Positions 62,806 to 64,000 of a DNA stretch of 64,000 nt are shown piece after piece. The notes under the pieces were generated by a model, which worked only from the letters and a program-made list of their open reading frames with translations, was not told where the DNA came from and did no database searches. Location of the stretch: assembly GCA_014529385.2 (NCBI GenBank), contig CM043963.1, positions 2,545,001-2,609,000 of the forward strand, written 5' to 3'. A program made the translations under genes and the position numbers. How positions within the stretch are numbered: position 1 is the stretch's first letter; each line of letters opens with the position of its first letter. Source of the stretch: Adiantum capillus-veneris. Taxonomy: Eukaryota > Streptophyta > Polypodiopsida > Polypodiales > Pteridaceae.

Positions 62806-63548
62806 CTAGTAAAAGGCTAACCCGATTGGTGATACGATCAGTCACGAAGGAAAGATCTTGACTCTCGAGTTGAGGTCCAGAGAACCCATTCAATGCACAC
62901 ATGATTCAGTCACGGATGAGCACAGAAGCATGAAGATCTCTTTAGGAAGGGTAAAAAGTCTGCATTCAGGGAATAACCAATGTTTCCCCATCGTAGATCA
63001 GATCAATAATATTTGCACGCTCATTCCTTGGCAGGACACAGATTAACAGTACAAGCATTACCACGACTATCCATCAAGCATTGGTATTCCCTTTGTGGTT
63101 TGCGAGAGTCGATAGTTTCAGGTAGATAACGTCGAGTTTAGATCACATTTTTGGCAAGCACACTTTAGAAGGTTTGACACTCCGTCACACTTTTCATCTA
63201 CATTCCATTCATAGTCTTTTAGGAAGCATTGTCCCTTTCAAGACATTGGGAAAGTAAAAGATGTCTCTATGAAATAGTGGTTGAATTTGTTTCAGAGAGA
63301 TTCCCCTAGAGGAGATTCTTGAAAGAGGATGAACCCGAGATCATACACAAAGTCGAAGACATGGAGCCGGAGTAGTTTTACCTACATTGCTTTCGGCGTG
63401 GCTCAAACCTTTTTGAAGTTCAAGTATCGCGGCACCCACACAGCAGAGTGAGCGATGAAGATTTCTTTGCCGAATCCCCGGAGTTGTTGGCGAACTATAC
63501 GGAAGCTATGCAACTCAGTACCAGTACCTCACCTTGAAAAGGGGGAGA
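62806..63548 (+). mobile_element. Family D internal 3' end with degenerate accessory X sequence
   Basis: DNA collinear with 3826-4703 of the first element: GGCTAACCCGATTGG...GATCAGTCACGAAGG, TTGACACTCCGTCACACTTTTCATCTACATTCCAT, GAAGTTCAAGTATCGC, then the ACCAGTACCTCACCTTGAAAAGGGGGAGA polypurine end. The accessory reading frame is destroyed by stops and shifts. The left limit is uncertain. Confidence 0.7.
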
Positions 63549-63913
63549 TGTCATGCGCACATCTAACCCTATTTAGCTTGTGGACAAGCTAACTACTACT
63601 TCTAGGGTTTAGGACAGCCTAGGAAGCGCCATACGTGCATGTCAAGGCACTTAGATTAGCTGCATACCCTCTGATTGCACATGAGCCAATTGTAGGCACT
63701 GGGGAGTGTTCGCATAGTCTAGCATCAATATCCCAGCCTAGGTATTTACTTGCATGTGAAGCACCTCTTATAAGTGAGTTATCAACTTATGTATAACTGA
63801 CATTTAGCCTGCATTATCAAAATCTTGGGTTTTTATTGGCATTACTCGACCCAACTTTCACTTCGTATATAAGTGACCCTAGAGGTTACTTGTCAAGCAT
63901 AAGTTAGTACCTT
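63549..63913 (+). repeat. Family D LTR, truncated or interrupted
   Basis: TGTCATGCGCACATCTAACCC through GCACTGGGGAGTGTTCGC (the empty site of the 13.9 kb insertion at 22921) and a TATA-like CGTATATAAGTGACCC (63865) to AAGTTAGTACCT. It stops at 63913, where another LTR start follows, well short of the 640 bp full length. Confidence 0.85.
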
Positions 63914-64000
63914 GTCACGTGCACATCTAACCCTATGTGCATGTGGACAAGCTACTTCATGTCTAGGGTTCAGGTCAGCTTAGAAAGTGTTTTGGCACCT
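63914..64000 (+). repeat. Start of a second family D LTR
   Basis: TGTCACGTGCACATCTAACCCTATGTGCATGTGGACAAGC... to the window end. Probably a related element inserted into the LTR at 63549; the right end and target duplication lie outside the window. Confidence 0.8.

Noticed and set aside
1-64000. tRNA genes, rRNA, CRISPR, bacterial promoters
   Set aside because: The only tRNA-like matches are 12-18 base primer binding sites next to LTRs; nothing with a full cloverleaf or CRISPR spacing was noticed.

Overview
This is a eukaryotic land-plant window, made almost entirely of transposable elements around a few exons of one host gene. Pointers to a plant are: a STICHEL-type gene with GT/AG introns; LTR primer-binding sites matching initiator-Met, Asp and Glu tRNAs; TTTAGGG/AAACCCTAA motifs; a plant-style Tat/Ogre-like Ty3 element and a chromodomain-bearing Ty3 element. 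The huge introns and the LINE families suggest a large-genome non-angiosperm. A fern is my best guess (low-moderate confidence; not testable here).

Host gene (+ strand): four exons of a STICHEL-like protein (relative of the DnaX/gamma-tau clamp-loader subunit) lie at 8228-8444, 8927-9517, 58893-59604 and 59731-59888. All three splice junctions keep reading phase. Exons 2 and 3 are separated by an apparent 49,375 bp intron. The AAA+ ATPase exons must lie upstream of the window, and the 3' end appears to lie beyond the last exon seen.

Layout: 1-5918, a GAG-PR element without reverse transcriptase (family A; the left LTR runs off the window and carries a solo LTR). 6759-7826, minus-strand LTR and 3' end of a related family D element. 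8228-9517, host exons with a small LINE tail in the intron between them. Inside the giant intron: LINE B (about 10.7-19.7 kb, minus), split within its RT by a family A non-autonomous element (12554-17004, TSD CCAAC); family C element (19737-22605); a family D LTR (22729-37273) split by a 13.9 kb Tat/Ogre-like Ty3 element (22922-36821, minus, TSD ACTGG); unassigned DNA (37.3-39.2 kb); minus-strand family C LTR and internal DNA (39232-40230); truncated family A LTR (to 41382); LINE A (41520-56753, minus, 16 bp TSD), interrupted by a chromodomain Ty3 element (48041-56705, TSD GCGCG); then probable old LTR DNA and a LINE relic (58104-58732). After the last exon: unassigned DNA, a second relic of the same LINE family (about 62.2-62.5 kb), and a family D 3' end with one LTR start lying inside another (62.8-64 kb).

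Almost all element ORFs are broken by stops, frameshifts or lost catalytic motifs. The most unusual points are: a 49 kb nested intron in a conserved gene; a second complete-looking retropepsin domain downstream of integrase in the Tat-like element; an RT-less GAG-PR-X element lineage with a conserved accessory domain; and a block of about 39 bp shared by LTR families that use different primer tRNAs. No RNA genes, CRISPR arrays or bacterial features were seen.
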